From Microbacteriaceae bacterium (GTDB lineage: Bacteria; Actinomycetota; Actinomycetes; Actinomycetales; Microbacteriaceae), in contig JAODAR010000007.1 in NCBI GenBank assembly GCA_025463545.1, positions 1 to 64,000 of the forward strand: DNA of 64,000 bases, in the 5' to 3' direction. How positions within the stretch are numbered: position 1 is the stretch's first letter; the number at the start of each line of letters is the position of its first letter. This document shows, piece by piece, positions 9,850 to 18,683 of the stretch. The position numbers and the translations under genes were made by a program. A model generated the notes under the pieces. The model was not told the DNA's origin. It saw only the letters and a list, made by a program, of their open reading frames with translations, and did not search any database.

Positions 9850-10635
9850 GTGGCCGAGGTTGTTGTCGTCGAAAACGAGGTTGCCGGCGGAGAGCTGATC
9901 GCCGAGTCGATCCGCCACCTCATCGAGTCCACCCCCACCGCGGTGCTGGGCCTCGCGACCGGTTCGACGCCGGTACCGGTCTACACCGCCCTGGCCCGGT
10001 CGCTTGCGGCGAAGCCACTCGACGTGTCACGTGTGCGCGGGTTCGCCCTTGACGAGTATGTCGGGCTGCCGCCCGGACACCCGGAGAGCTACCACGCCGT
10101 GATCACCCGGGATGTCGTCGAGCCGCTCGGCCTCACCCCAGCCAACATCCACGTACCCAACGGAAACCTGGCCACCATCGAAACCGCCGGGGCGGAGTAC
10201 GAAGACGCCATCACGGCCGCCGGAGGTGTGGACATCCAGATCCTTGGCATCGGCCGCACCGGGCACCTCGGCTTCAATGAACCAGGTTCGTCGTTCGCAT
10301 CCGTCACCCGGGTGAAGACGCTCACCGAGAAGACCCGGGCCGACAACGCCCGGTTCTTCGACAGTCCCGATGATGTGCCGATGCACTGCATCACGCAGGG
10401 GCTCGGCACGATTCTGCGGGCACGGCACCTCGTGCTGCTCGCCTTCGGTGCCGCCAAGGCGCACGCGATCGCCGCTGCGGTGGAGGGTCCGGTCACGGCG
10501 AGCCAGCCTGGATCGGCGATCCAGCTGCACCCGCACGTGACCGTCGTCGTCGACGAGGCGGCCGCCGCTGAGCTGTCGAACCTCGCCTACTACCGCTACG
10601 CCTGGGCGAACAAGCCGGCCTGGCAGGGCATCTGA
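9850..10635 (+). CDS. nagB: Glucosamine-6-phosphate deaminase
   Basis: The product converts glucosamine-6-phosphate to fructose-6-phosphate and ammonia, the step that feeds amino sugars into glycolysis. At 261 residues it is a normal length. Diagnostic motifs are LGLATGSTP near residue 34 (phosphate loop), FALDEYVGL near 66-74 (catalytic Asp) and GIGRTGHLGFNEPGSSF near 133-149 (catalytic His/Glu region). The GTG start at 9850 is preceded by a GGGAG ribosome site. It lies just downstream of the GH3 gene and probably shares its transcript. It is separated by 7 kb from nagA (17493-18683), which sits in the large amino-sugar locus. Confidence 0.92.
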   Translation: MAEVVVVENEVAGGELIAESIRHLIESTPTAVLGLATGSTPVPVYTALARSLAAKPLDVSRVRGFALDEYVGLPPGHPESYHAVITRDVVEPLGLTPANIHVPNGNLATIETAGAEYEDAITAAGGVDIQILGIGRTGHLGFNEPGSSFASVTRVKTLTEKTRADNARFFDSPDDVPMHCITQGLGTILRARHLVLLAFGAAKAHAIAAAVEGPVTASQPGSAIQLHPHVTVVVDEAAAAELSNLAYYRYAWANKPAWQGI

Positions 10636-10650
10636 CCGGGTTTCACCCGG
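10636..10650. terminator. Short hairpin between nagB and Mn-catalase
   Basis: A 6-bp stem (CCGGGT/ACCCGG) with a 3-base loop abuts the nagB stop in a 24-base gap between convergent genes. It may serve both strands but is short. Confidence 0.4.
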
Positions 10651-10659
10651 ATGGGTTGC

Positions 10660-11541
10660 TTACTCCCCGGTCAGTGCGTCCTTCACCTTGGCTGCCGCCT
10701 TGGCCACCAACCCGGGCTCCGGCGTCGTGCCGTAAAGCCGTGGGTCGGGGACCGGGACCGGCGGCATGGGAACGCTGCTGCCCGGACCCTCCGCGTAACT
10801 GAACTCGCCCAAGCCGTCGGGAGTCGGCCCCGATGCCCACGACCCGGTGGAGGCCATCTTCCCATCGGAGAAGTTCAGGTACTGGTACGAGACCTCGCGG
10901 ACTTCGTTCTCCAGCGGGAACTTGCTCGGCACGGGCAGGTTTTCCATGCCCTCCTCCTGGAGCTCCTTCACGGCGGCGAGCCACTGGTTCTGGTGCATGG
11001 TGTCGCGGGCGAGAAGGAAGGACAGCAAGTCCCTCACGCCGGGGTCGTCGGTCATGTTGTAGAGCCGAGCGACCTGGAGCCTGCCCTGCATCTCGGCGTT
11101 GGCGTTCGACATGAAGTCCGCGAGCAGGTTGCCGCTGCAGGTGATGAACGACCCCTGCCACGGGTTGCCGTTGCTGTCGACAGGCCGGGCCCCCGCGCCG
11201 GCGACGATCGCGTGTTGCACGTCGGTTCCACCGATGACTGCCGCGAGCGTCGGGTCGGCGTTCATTGCGGCGTCGGTGGATTCGACCGGCGCGTTCTCCA
11301 GCAACTGGGCGATCATGATCGCGAGCATCTCGACGTGACCGAATTCTTCGCTGCCGATGCCGTAGAGCAGATCCCGGTACTTACCGGGAAGGTGCGAGTT
11401 CCACGCCTGGAAGCCGTATTGCATGGCGACAGTGATTTCCCCGTACTGGCCGCCGAGAACCTCCTGGAGCTTGCGGGCGTAGACGGCGTCCGGCTTGTCG
11501 GGCGATGACTTGTGCTGCAGTTCCTGCCTGTGAAAAAACAT
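10660..11541 (-). CDS. Manganese catalase
   Basis: This non-heme dimanganese catalase disproportionates hydrogen peroxide in the cytoplasm. The 293-residue protein starts MFFHRQELQ, the family's typical N-terminus, and the AAGGAAAGG ribosome site just upstream supports the ATG at 11541. The four-helix-bundle ligands appear as Glu in QYGEITVAMQYGFQ (about 36), Glu and His in GSEEFGHVEM (about 65-70), Glu in NAEMQGRLQ (about 150) and His in ARDTMHQNQW (about 183). The C-terminal tail is rich in Pro/Gly and ends with an Ala/Lys-rich helix, as in other actinobacterial members. Monocistronic. Confidence 0.92.
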   Translation of the reverse strand: MFFHRQELQHKSSPDKPDAVYARKLQEVLGGQYGEITVAMQYGFQAWNSHLPGKYRDLLYGIGSEEFGHVEMLAIMIAQLLENAPVESTDAAMNADPTLAAVIGGTDVQHAIVAGAGARPVDSNGNPWQGSFITCSGNLLADFMSNANAEMQGRLQVARLYNMTDDPGVRDLLSFLLARDTMHQNQWLAAVKELQEEGMENLPVPSKFPLENEVREVSYQYLNFSDGKMASTGSWASGPTPDGLGEFSYAEGPGSSVPMPPVPVPDPRLYGTTPEPGLVAKAAAKVKDALTGE

Positions 11542-11702
11542 CGTGTGCCTTTCCTTCTGGCTCGCGTCCCGCGGCGCGTTCGAACCGCGGTGTGCACGGG
11601 CGGATTTGCCCGCAAAGGTACTCCTCGGTGCAGACCCCGCCAAGGGGTTGTCAGAATGCTCACCGTGCCTTTATCAGGATGAGAGCGGCCGGGCGGAACA
11701 GG

Positions 11703-12059
11703 TCAGGCGAGTTCCTTGCGACCGGAGATCACGCCGCTGATCGTCGCTACGATGGCGAAGAGCGCGGCGACCACCGGCTGGCCGAGGTCCCACCAGGCCA
11801 GGGCCGCGGCGCCGAAGACAGCAATCTCGATGACCGCCTTGCCAAACGGGTCGAGCCGGAACACGGCCTTCGGGGAGCGGAACAGCGCCCACGCCAGGAT
11901 GGCCACTGCCGGTGCGGCAATGCCGACCAGGACGCCGGGCCAGGGCAGAGGCCATGCGGTGAAGCCCCAGATGCTGAGGGTGACGAAGGCGAACAACTCG
12001 AGCGCAAAGCGTAGAACGTCGTTCGGGCCGATTTTCAGTTGCGCGCGTCTGTCAGTCAC
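11703..12059 (-). CDS. Small integral membrane protein, YrdB/DUF2568 family
   Basis: This 118-residue protein is mostly hydrophobic with about four predicted membrane helices (roughly residues 15-35, 40-60, 70-87 and 92-108). It begins with a short charged N-terminus and ends GRKELA. The pattern LRFALELFAFVTLSIWGF followed by a conserved PFGKAVIE loop resembles the YrdB/DUF2568 family. Function is unknown. It sits 106 bases downstream of purU on the same strand but is probably independent of it. Confidence 0.7.
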   Translation of the reverse strand: MTDRRAQLKIGPNDVLRFALELFAFVTLSIWGFTAWPLPWPGVLVGIAAPAVAILAWALFRSPKAVFRLDPFGKAVIEIAVFGAAALAWWDLGQPVVAALFAIVATISGVISGRKELA

Positions 12060-12165
12060 CCGGTAATTCTAACGATCCTGATGGGTGCCCCGGTCGCGGC
12101 GCCCCAACGGGCTCCGCGCGTCCGCCCCGGCGGCAGCGTGCAGCCCTTCCGGACGCGCCAGCGGC

Positions 12166-13035
12166 CTACTTGAAGATGATGGTGCGGGCACCGTCAAGCA
12201 GCACGCGGTTCTCGGCGAACCACTTGACCGCCTGCGTGAGCGTGCGGCTCTCCTCGTCCTGCCCGATGCCTACCAGCTCGCCCGGCGTGCGTGAGTGGTC
12301 GACCCGCACCACGTTCTGTTCGATGATCGGGCCCTCGTCGAGATCGCTGGTGACGAAGTGAGCGGTGGCGCCGATCAGTTTCACGCCGCGGGCGTGCGCC
12401 TGCTTGTAAGGATTCGCACCCTTGAACCCGGGCAGGAAGGAATGGTGGATGTTGATGGCGCGGCCCTCGAGGGCGGCGCAGAGCTCGGGGGAGAGGATCT
12501 GCATATAACGGGCGAGGACGACCAGTTCGATGTCGTGTTCGGCGACCGCCTCGATCACGCGGGCTTCAAATGACGCCTTGCTGGCGGCATCCGTGATCGG
12601 CATCGACTCGAACGGCACGCTGTAGAAGCCGACCAGGTCGCGGAGTGTCCCGTGATTGCTCAGCACCAGCGGGATCTCGACCGGCAACTGACCGGCGTGC
12701 TGGCGGAACAGCAGGTCGTTGACGCAGTGCCCGGCGGTGGACGCGAGCACCAGGGTGCGCAGCGGGCGCCCGACCACGTCGACCACGGCCGCCATGCCAT
12801 AGCGGGCGATCACCGGCGCGAGGGCAGCTTCGAGCTCGGCCCGGTCAGCCGGGGCCTCGACCTGCAACCTGATGAAGAACCGGCCGGTGTCGGCGCTGGA
12901 AAACTGCTGGCTCTCGGTGATGTTGCCGCGCGCCTGCACGATCGCCCCGCTGACAGCGTGCACGATTCCCGGCTGGTCCGGGCAGACAAGCGTGATCACC
13001 CAGTGGTTGTGGGCGGGCGTGGCGGAACTGTTCAT
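12166..13035 (-). CDS. purU: Formyltetrahydrofolate deformylase
   Basis: The product hydrolyses 10-formyl-THF to THF and formate, balancing the one-carbon pool and feeding formate to purine synthesis. The 289-residue protein has an N-terminal ACT domain (about 10-90, starting WVITLVCPDQPGIVHAVSG) and a C-terminal formyltransferase domain (about 95-289). Family motifs include LVLASTAGHCVNDLLFR near 107-123, the catalytic region INIHHSFLPGFKGANPY near 206-222, and GATAHFVTSDLDEGPIIEQ near 232-250 with the catalytic Asp. It thematically matches glyA-folD at 34-36 kb. Confidence 0.93.
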   Translation of the reverse strand: MNSSATPAHNHWVITLVCPDQPGIVHAVSGAIVQARGNITESQQFSSADTGRFFIRLQVEAPADRAELEAALAPVIARYGMAAVVDVVGRPLRTLVLASTAGHCVNDLLFRQHAGQLPVEIPLVLSNHGTLRDLVGFYSVPFESMPITDAASKASFEARVIEAVAEHDIELVVLARYMQILSPELCAALEGRAINIHHSFLPGFKGANPYKQAHARGVKLIGATAHFVTSDLDEGPIIEQNVVRVDHSRTPGELVGIGQDEESRTLTQAVKWFAENRVLLDGARTIIFK

Positions 13036-13205
13036 CCGCCCAGATTACCGGGCGTCCGGCCCGTCGCCCGGCGCTCTCGGATAGAGTGGTCAACGGTCGG
13101 CGACACGCACGGCCCCGGGCGCGCACGCTGGCGCGCAGCCGATCCGAGCTCTGCCCCCGCCTCCGGCGCCGAGGGCCAGCCGGGTCAATCGTCCGTGAGC
13201 TAGTG

Positions 13206-14444
13206 ATGTCGAAAACCACCATTCCGTCTGCCCCCGTCCAGGCCGCCAGATTTCCCTGGGTCGGCCTCATCACCCTCGCCGCCGCAGTCTTCCTCTCCGT
13301 CACGTCCGAGATGCTGCCCACCGGCCTGTTGCCCGACATGGGCCACACCCTCGGGGTGAGTGAATCGCAGGTCGGCCTCCTGGTCACCTGGTTCGCCTTC
13401 ACGGTGGTGCTCACCAGTACATTGCTCACCCACCTCACGCGCAAACTGCCGCGGCACGGACTGATCGTGGGCGTCCTGGTCGTCTTCGCGGTCAGCAACG
13501 TGCTCACCGCGATCGCGCCGAACTACGAGTTCGTGGTGGCGTCCCGCATCATCGGCGGCCTCGCCCACGGCTTGTTCTGGGCGGTTGTCGGAGCCTATGC
13601 CGCGCACCTGGTGCCCAAGGCCCAGATCGGACGCGCTGTGTCGATCACCATCGCCGGCGGTACGCTCGCCTTCGTCTTCGGAGTGCCGATCGCCACCGCC
13701 GCGGGGCATGTGCTCGGCTGGCAGCTCTCCTTCGTCGTCCTCGCCGCCCTCATGCTGGTGGGAGCCGCGCTGGTCTGGAAGTTCCTGCCGCCGGTCGATC
13801 ACTACGGTGTGCAGGAGCAGGCAGCGGATGCCGACGGTGCGGCACTGGAAGCCGGCACGACCCGCCGCGACCCCACCGTGATGGCGGTCGCGCTGATCTG
13901 CTGCATCACCGGCCTGATCATGGTGGGGCATTACACCTTCTATACCTACATCGCCCCGTTCCTCATCGACGGCCTCGGCGTGGACAAGGGCGGCGTGGCC
14001 CCGCTGCTCTTCGCCTACGGGATCGCCGGCGCCGCCGGACTGGTCCTGGCCGGCACGGTGTTCGGGCCGCGGCCGCAGCTCGGCCTGGTGGTCAGTATCG
14101 CGGTCAGCGCCGTTGCGGTGACCGGGCTTGCCGTCTTCACCGCGAACCTGCCGGTGGCGATCGGGGCGTTCGTCCTCTGGGGGCTGGCGTTCGGATCCCT
14201 CCCGCCGATGCTGCAGACGCGGCTGTTGCACGCGGCGTCGGCGCGCATCAGGGACCAGGCCAGCGCGTTCTACACCACCGCGTTCAACTCCGGTATCGGT
14301 GGTGGGGCGCTGCTCGGTGCCGTGCTGCTGGAAAGCGTCGGGCTCGGCGCCATACCGTTCGTGTACGTCGGAATCCTCGTCGCGGCCCTGGTGCTTGTGG
14401 TCGTCTCCGATCTCGTCATCCGGCGCCGCGTCGCATCCGCCTGA
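13206..14444 (+). CDS. MFS transporter (DHA1-type efflux permease)
   Basis: This ~412-residue protein has 12 predicted membrane helices. The first opens with FPWVGLITLAAAVFLSVTSEMLPTGLL, the E-LPTGLLP pattern of the AraJ/YdhP-like drug or sugar efflux subgroup of the major facilitator superfamily. A motif-A-like basic loop (LTRKLPRHG) follows helix 2. A soluble loop (about 205-235) separates the two halves. I chose the ATG at 13206 because the upstream extension is Arg-rich and unlike any MFS N-terminus; no strong ribosome site is visible. The substrate is unknown. The gene ends at a long palindrome (14462-14524). Confidence 0.8.
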   Translation: MSKTTIPSAPVQAARFPWVGLITLAAAVFLSVTSEMLPTGLLPDMGHTLGVSESQVGLLVTWFAFTVVLTSTLLTHLTRKLPRHGLIVGVLVVFAVSNVLTAIAPNYEFVVASRIIGGLAHGLFWAVVGAYAAHLVPKAQIGRAVSITIAGGTLAFVFGVPIATAAGHVLGWQLSFVVLAALMLVGAALVWKFLPPVDHYGVQEQAADADGAALEAGTTRRDPTVMAVALICCITGLIMVGHYTFYTYIAPFLIDGLGVDKGGVAPLLFAYGIAGAAGLVLAGTVFGPRPQLGLVVSIAVSAVAVTGLAVFTANLPVAIGAFVLWGLAFGSLPPMLQTRLLHAASARIRDQASAFYTTAFNSGIGGGALLGAVLLESVGLGAIPFVYVGILVAALVLVVVSDLVIRRRVASA

Positions 14445-14461
14445 TCCTCCGATTCCCACTT

Positions 14462-14524
14462 CGCCGAGCCGTGACTTGTGTTCAGTGTCGAGGGAAAACA
14501 CGTGACACAACTCACGGTTCGGCG
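14462..14524. repeat. Palindromic intergenic repeat, family 1, copy A
   Basis: Two 27-base arms (14462-14488 and 14498-14524) form an imperfect palindrome around a 9-base loop; the outer arm reads CGCCGARCCGTGASTTGTGT. It lies between the convergent MFS and IclR genes, so it could end transcription from both sides. The same sequence recurs in full at 59387-59449 and as one arm at 17433-17456. Confidence 0.8.
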
Positions 14525-14530
14525 GGGATG

Positions 14531-15298
14531 TCAGCTGAGGCTGAAGCCCAGGAGGGCTGAGAAGCGCTCGGCTCCCTGCTTCACCAGGTCCACCCAGTGT
14601 TCCTCGGGGTACTGCTCCCAGCGGGCCGTCGGCACCGAGGTGCTGATCGCCGCCACGACCGCGCCAGAGGCATCACGCACCGGTGCCGCCGCGCAGCGCA
14701 CGCCGGGTGTCGATTCTTCCCGTTCGAACGCGACACCGCCCTGCCGCACAGTCTCAAGCTCGCGCTCCAGCTGCGAAAGCGTGCCGATGCTGTGCTCCGT
14801 CATCCGCGGCAGGTGATCCGGGTCGGCGAACAGCGAACCCAGGGTTTGCGGCGACTGGTACGCGAGCAGGGCCTTACCCAGTCCGGTCACGTTCGCGGGG
14901 ATTCGCTGCCCGATGCTCGAGGGCAGCCGCAGATTGTCCCGGCCCTCCACCTTGGCCAGGTAGAACGCATCAGCACCTTCGAGGACCGCGACGCTGACCG
15001 TCTCCCCCGACTGCTGCGCCATCTCCCGGGCCACGTCGTTGGCCGACTTCAGCATGTCGAACCGCGCGGAGTAGGCGTTGCCGAGCTGCAGCAGGCGCAC
15101 ACCGAGCCGGTAGGTGCTGGTCGCTTCGTCCTTCTGCAGATAGTCCCGCGCGACCAGGGTCGCGAGCAACTCGTGCACTGTCGTGCGCGGGAAGCCGGTC
15201 AGCCGTCCGACGTCCGGTGCCCCCAGCGGCCGGTCGTCGGCGAGGAAGAGCTCGAGGATGTCGAGCGTGCGCACAACGGCGGGGGTGAGACGGGCCAT
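14531..15298 (-). CDS. IclR-family transcriptional regulator
   Basis: This 255-residue regulator has an N-terminal winged helix (about 5-65; PDVGRLTGFPRTTVHELLATL is the HTH) and a GAF-like IclR effector domain (about 75-250; GKALLAY near 140 and the CAAAPVRDASGAVVAAIS core). It is divergent from the acetaldehyde dehydrogenase/aldolase pair with a 151-base shared promoter gap. It therefore probably controls those two genes, as IclR proteins often do for aromatic or organic-acid breakdown. The effector is unknown. Confidence 0.88.
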   Translation of the reverse strand: MARLTPAVVRTLDILELFLADDRPLGAPDVGRLTGFPRTTVHELLATLVARDYLQKDEATSTYRLGVRLLQLGNAYSARFDMLKSANDVAREMAQQSGETVSVAVLEGADAFYLAKVEGRDNLRLPSSIGQRIPANVTGLGKALLAYQSPQTLGSLFADPDHLPRMTEHSIGTLSQLERELETVRQGGVAFEREESTPGVRCAAAPVRDASGAVVAAISTSVPTARWEQYPEEHWVDLVKQGAERFSALLGFSLS

Positions 15299-15344
15299 GC
15301 CTTATGAATACCGGGGATTGCGCGGGCATGCAAATGCACCGGGC

Positions 15345-15382
15345 TTGACATCCGCTCGCGCATAGCGTTCGATATGTAGAAC
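15345..15382 (+). promoter_or_regulatory. Promoter/operator candidate upstream of the aldehyde dehydrogenase gene
   Basis: A perfect TTGACA -35 hexamer lies at 15345-15350. It is followed by an imperfect palindrome GTTCGATATGTAGAAC at 15367-15382 overlapping where the -10 should be. IclR regulators bind short palindromes of this general GTTC..GAAC type. Further TTCGAAC-like half sites follow at about 15393-15415. The -10 itself is poor (GATATG, spacing about 20), which would fit a regulated promoter. Confidence 0.45.
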
Positions 15383-15449
15383 GAGTGCCGAAGTTTCGAA
15401 CATGACGATCGAACCGAACCGACACACAACGTAGTGAAAGGGGCAACGC

Positions 15450-16391
15450 ATGTCGGAACCGACACACGCAGCCATCATCGGATCGGGCAACATCGGCACC
15501 GACCTCATGATCAAAATGATCCGCGGCGCCGGAATCCTCAAGGTCACCGCCCTCGTTGGGATCGACCCTGCGAGCGACGGGCTCCGCCGCGCGGAGAGCA
15601 TGGGCGTCACCGCCATCTCGAGCGGCGTTGACGGCCTCATCGCCAGCCCCGTGTTCGAGACCATCGACATCGTCTTCGACGCCACCTCTGCCGGCGCCCA
15701 CCGGTACAACGCGACCCAGCTGCTGGCCGCGAAGCCGGGCATCCGCTTGATCGACCTCACTCCAGCGGCCATCGGCCCGTACTGCATCGCCGCGGTGAAC
15801 CTCGAGGAGCACATCGACGCGCCCAACCTCAACATGGTCACCTGTGGCGGGCAGGCCACCGTGCCGATGGTCGCAGCCGTGTCCAGTGTCGCGAGAGTCA
15901 GATACGCCGAAATCGTCGCCTCCATCGCCAGCAAGTCAGCCGGCCCCGGCACCCGGGCGAACATCGATGAGTTCACCGAGACCACCTCGGATGCGATCGA
16001 GAAGGTCGGCGGCGCCGAGAAGGGCAAGGCCATCATCGTGCTGAACCCTGCCGAGCCGCCCCTGATGATGCGAGACACGGTGTTCACCCTCTCCGAGGTC
16101 GTCGACGAACAGCTGATCCGCGACGCGGTGGCCGAGATGGCCGCCCGGGTGCAGGAATACGTGCCCGGTTACCGCCTCAAGCAGGAGGTGCAGTTCGAAT
16201 ACATCGAGGAGCCCGTGATGGTCCCCGGAGTCGGCGAGTTCACCGGGCTCAAGACAAGCATCTTCCTCGAGGTGGAGGGCGCCGCCCACTACCTGCCCGC
16301 GTACGCAGGCAACCTCGACATCATGACATCGGCTGCCATGCGTGCCGCCGAGACGATCGCCCTCCGGGCGCAGGAACTGGAGGTGGCGTAA
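15450..16391 (+). CDS. Acetaldehyde dehydrogenase (acetylating), DmpF/MhpF/BphJ family
   Basis: The enzyme oxidises acetaldehyde (or propanal) with NAD and CoA to acyl-CoA. The 313-residue protein begins with the Rossmann glycine motif [12 protein letters not shown] (about 9-20) and carries the catalytic Cys in [13 protein letters not shown] (about 132). Length and order match the meta-cleavage pathway enzyme, which forms a substrate-channelling complex with the aldolase encoded three bases downstream. No hydratase or ring-cleavage dioxygenase is nearby, so the pair must receive 4-hydroxy-2-oxoacids from elsewhere. Confidence 0.92.
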   Translation: MSEPTHAAIIGSGNIGTDLMIKMIRGAGILKVTALVGIDPASDGLRRAESMGVTAISSGVDGLIASPVFETIDIVFDATSAGAHRYNATQLLAAKPGIRLIDLTPAAIGPYCIAAVNLEEHIDAPNLNMVTCGGQATVPMVAAVSSVARVRYAEIVASIASKSAGPGTRANIDEFTETTSDAIEKVGGAEKGKAIIVLNPAEPPLMMRDTVFTLSEVVDEQLIRDAVAEMAARVQEYVPGYRLKQEVQFEYIEEPVMVPGVGEFTGLKTSIFLEVEGAAHYLPAYAGNLDIMTSAAMRAAETIALRAQELEVA

Positions 16392-16394
16392 GCC

Positions 16395-17426
16395 ATGTTC
16401 GACCCCACGACAGACAAACTCTTCATCTCCGACGTCACCCTCCGCGACGGCAGCCACGCGGTCGGCCACCAGTACACGCTGAAGAACGTTCGCGACATCG
16501 TCGGCGCCCTCGATGCGGCCGGCGTCGCCAGCGTCGAGGTCGCCCACGGCGACGGCCTGGCCGGATCGAGCGTGAACTACGGTTTCGCCAGGCACTCCGA
16601 CGTGGAACTGATCGAGGCCGCCGCGGAGGTCGCCGAGAACATCGCGATCGCCACCCTCCTCCTGCCGGGCGTCGGCACCATCCATGACCTGAAGCGCGCC
16701 GCATCCGCTGGCGTGAGCTACGTCCGCGTCGCCACCCACTGCACCGAAGCGGATGTCTCGGCGCAGCACATCGAGACCGCCCGCGAGCTCGGCCTGAACA
16801 CCACCGGCTTCCTCATGATGAGCGCCATGACCACGCCGGCGGAGCTGGCGAAGCAGGCCAAGCTGATGGAAGGCTACGGCGCGCAGTGCGTGTATGTGGT
16901 CGATTCCTCCGGCGCCCAGAACATGGCCGACGTCACCGACCGCGTCAACGCCCTCCGCGACGTGCTCGACGCCGACACCGAGATCGGCATCCACGCCCAC
17001 CAGAACCTGTCGCTTGCCGTCGCCAACTCCGTGGCAGCCGTCCAGGCTGGCGCCAACCGCGTCGATGCAAGCCTCACGGGCATGGGCGCCGGCGCCGGCA
17101 ACACGCCGCTCGAGGCGTTCGTCGCCGTCGCCGACAAGATGGGCTGGATCCACGGCACCGACGTCTTCGCCCTCCTGGACGCCGCCGACGACATCGTGCG
17201 CCCGCTGCAGGTGCGCCCGGTGCAGGTCGACCGGGAGACCCTCGGCCTCGGCTTCGCCGGCGTCTACTCCTCCTTCCTGCTGCACGCCGAGCGCGCCTCC
17301 GCCCGTTATGGCATTCCCACCATCGAAATCCTGATGGAGCTCGGCCGCCGCAAGATGGTCGGCGGCCAGGAAGACATGATCGTCGACGTCGCCCTCGACC
17401 TGCTCAAGCAGAAGGCCGCTGCCTGA
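16395..17426 (+). CDS. 4-hydroxy-2-oxovalerate aldolase, DmpG/MhpE/BphI family
   Basis: The product cleaves 4-hydroxy-2-oxovalerate to pyruvate and acetaldehyde and passes the aldehyde to DmpF. The 343-residue protein has an HMGL-like TIM barrel opening with [15 protein letters not shown] (about 12-27; catalytic Arg and metal-binding Asp), and the metal-binding [15 protein letters not shown] near 197-211. The communication domain occupies the C-terminal third. The ATG at 16395 follows the dehydrogenase stop by three bases, so the two are almost certainly co-translated. Confidence 0.93.
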   Translation: MFDPTTDKLFISDVTLRDGSHAVGHQYTLKNVRDIVGALDAAGVASVEVAHGDGLAGSSVNYGFARHSDVELIEAAAEVAENIAIATLLLPGVGTIHDLKRAASAGVSYVRVATHCTEADVSAQHIETARELGLNTTGFLMMSAMTTPAELAKQAKLMEGYGAQCVYVVDSSGAQNMADVTDRVNALRDVLDADTEIGIHAHQNLSLAVANSVAAVQAGANRVDASLTGMGAGAGNTPLEAFVAVADKMGWIHGTDVFALLDAADDIVRPLQVRPVQVDRETLGLGFAGVYSSFLLHAERASARYGIPTIEILMELGRRKMVGGQEDMIVDVALDLLKQKAAA

Positions 17427-17432
17427 TCGTGT

Positions 17433-17456
17433 CGTGACACACGTCACGGTTCGGCG
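17433..17456. repeat. Palindromic intergenic repeat, family 1, half copy B
   Basis: One arm of the family-1 element (CGTGACACACGTCACGGTTCGGCG form) lies 7 bases after the aldolase stop, in the 66-base gap before the convergent nagA gene. The opposite arm is missing, so this copy cannot form the long stem by itself; CGTGACACACGTCACG is a smaller internal palindrome. Confidence 0.65.
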
Positions 17457-17492
17457 ACATGGGCTGAAGGGATGCCGGGCTGCACCGCGCGA

Positions 17493-18683
17493 TCAGGCGA
17501 GACGGATGCCCGCGGCGAAGACCGCCTCCACCTCCAGCGCCTGGCTGAGCAGCACGGCGTCGGCGGCGTAACCAGGGGCGAGCCGGCCGAGGTCGGCGGC
17601 ACGGCCCATTGCCCGGGCCGGAGTCTCCGTGAGCGCCGTGACGGCATCCGCAATCGAAACTCCCACGTCGGTGACGGCGTGGCGCAGAGCGGAGTCGAGG
17701 GTAAGCGTGGAACCGGCGATGGAGCCGCCCTCCGTCAGCCGGGCCACCCCGTCGGTGACCGTGACCGCGAGGGTGCCGAGCAGGTAAGCGCCGTCGGCGG
17801 AGCCGGTGGCAGCCATGGCGTCGCTGACCAGGGCGATCCGGGCCGGGGCTCCGGCGAATGCCAGCCGCACCACCTCCGGGTGCACGTGTACGCCGTCGTT
17901 GATGACCTCGAGGGTCACGCCGGGCGAGCGAGTAGCGGCTGCCACCGGTCCGGGCGCACGGTGGTGGATGCCCCGCATGCCGTTGAAGGCATGCGTCAGG
18001 ATGCTGGCGCCGCGGTCGAAGGCCGCCAGCGCGGTGCCGTACTCGGCTGCGCTGTGGCCGATCGCGACCGCGACTCCGGCGCCGACCAGCGCGTCGATCG
18101 CGGCATCCGCACCGGGAAGCTCAGGGGCAAGGGTGACCTGGCGGATGCGTCCACGCCCGGCGGCGAGGAGGCGCGCGATCGAGTCCGGGTCGGGGGATCG
18201 CAGCAGCGCCGGGTCGTGCGCGCCGCGGAAGGTGTCGTCGAGGAAGGGGCCCTCCAGGTGTGCGCCGAGCACCAACGGGTTGCGGTCGGCCTCGTCGGCG
18301 ATGGCGGAGACCCGGGCCTCCAGGTCGGACAGGCCTGCAGTGACCAGTGACAGTACAGAGCGGGTGGTGCCGTGGGCATGGTGAATCCCGAGGGCGGTGG
18401 CGATGGCCGCAGCCCCGCCGGAACCCGCGCCGTCGTCGAACGCCGCTCCGCCTGCCCCGTGGCAGTGGATATCGATGAACCCGGGTGTCAACCAGCGGCC
18501 CGCCGCGTCGATCACGCCGGCAGGGTCGGATGTCGCGGCATCCGGCTGGTGTGAGCGCCAGCCGTTACCGGTCCCAACGAACGCAACGACCGGGCCGTCG
18601 AAGACGACCCAGGCGTCATCTGCGACGGTACCGCCCGTGACCAGGCGGGCGGAGTGGATGATGACCGGAGCGCCGACGTTCAT
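17493..18683 (-). CDS. nagA: N-acetylglucosamine-6-phosphate deacetylase
   Basis: This amidohydrolase removes acetate from N-acetylhexosamine-6-phosphate. The 396-residue protein shows the metal motif DIHCHGAGG near residue 70, AHLEGPFLDDTFRGAHDP near 140-157, GHSAAEYG near 210, HAFNGMRGIHHR near 231-242 and the catalytic Asp in VSDAMAATG near 290. It is the last gene of the minus-strand amino-sugar operon; its ATG overlaps the aldolase stop by 4 bases. Because its neighbours make a tagatose-phosphate-type route, it may act on GalNAc-6-P (AgaA-like) as well as, or instead of, GlcNAc-6-P. Confidence 0.92.
   Translation of the reverse strand: MNVGAPVIIHSARLVTGGTVADDAWVVFDGPVVAFVGTGNGWRSHQPDAATSDPAGVIDAAGRWLTPGFIDIHCHGAGGAAFDDGAGSGGAAAIATALGIHHAHGTTRSVLSLVTAGLSDLEARVSAIADEADRNPLVLGAHLEGPFLDDTFRGAHDPALLRSPDPDSIARLLAAGRGRIRQVTLAPELPGADAAIDALVGAGVAVAIGHSAAEYGTALAAFDRGASILTHAFNGMRGIHHRAPGPVAAATRSPGVTLEVINDGVHVHPEVVRLAFAGAPARIALVSDAMAATGSADGAYLLGTLAVTVTDGVARLTEGGSIAGSTLTLDSALRHAVTDVGVSIADAVTALTETPARAMGRAADLGRLAPGYAADAVLLSQALEVEAVFAAGIRLA

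Noticed and set aside
15936..17447. 503-codon minus-strand frame opposite the aldolase and dehydrogenase genes
   Set aside because: It spans two well-supported genes in antisense and has a low-complexity Gly/Asp/Val/His composition.
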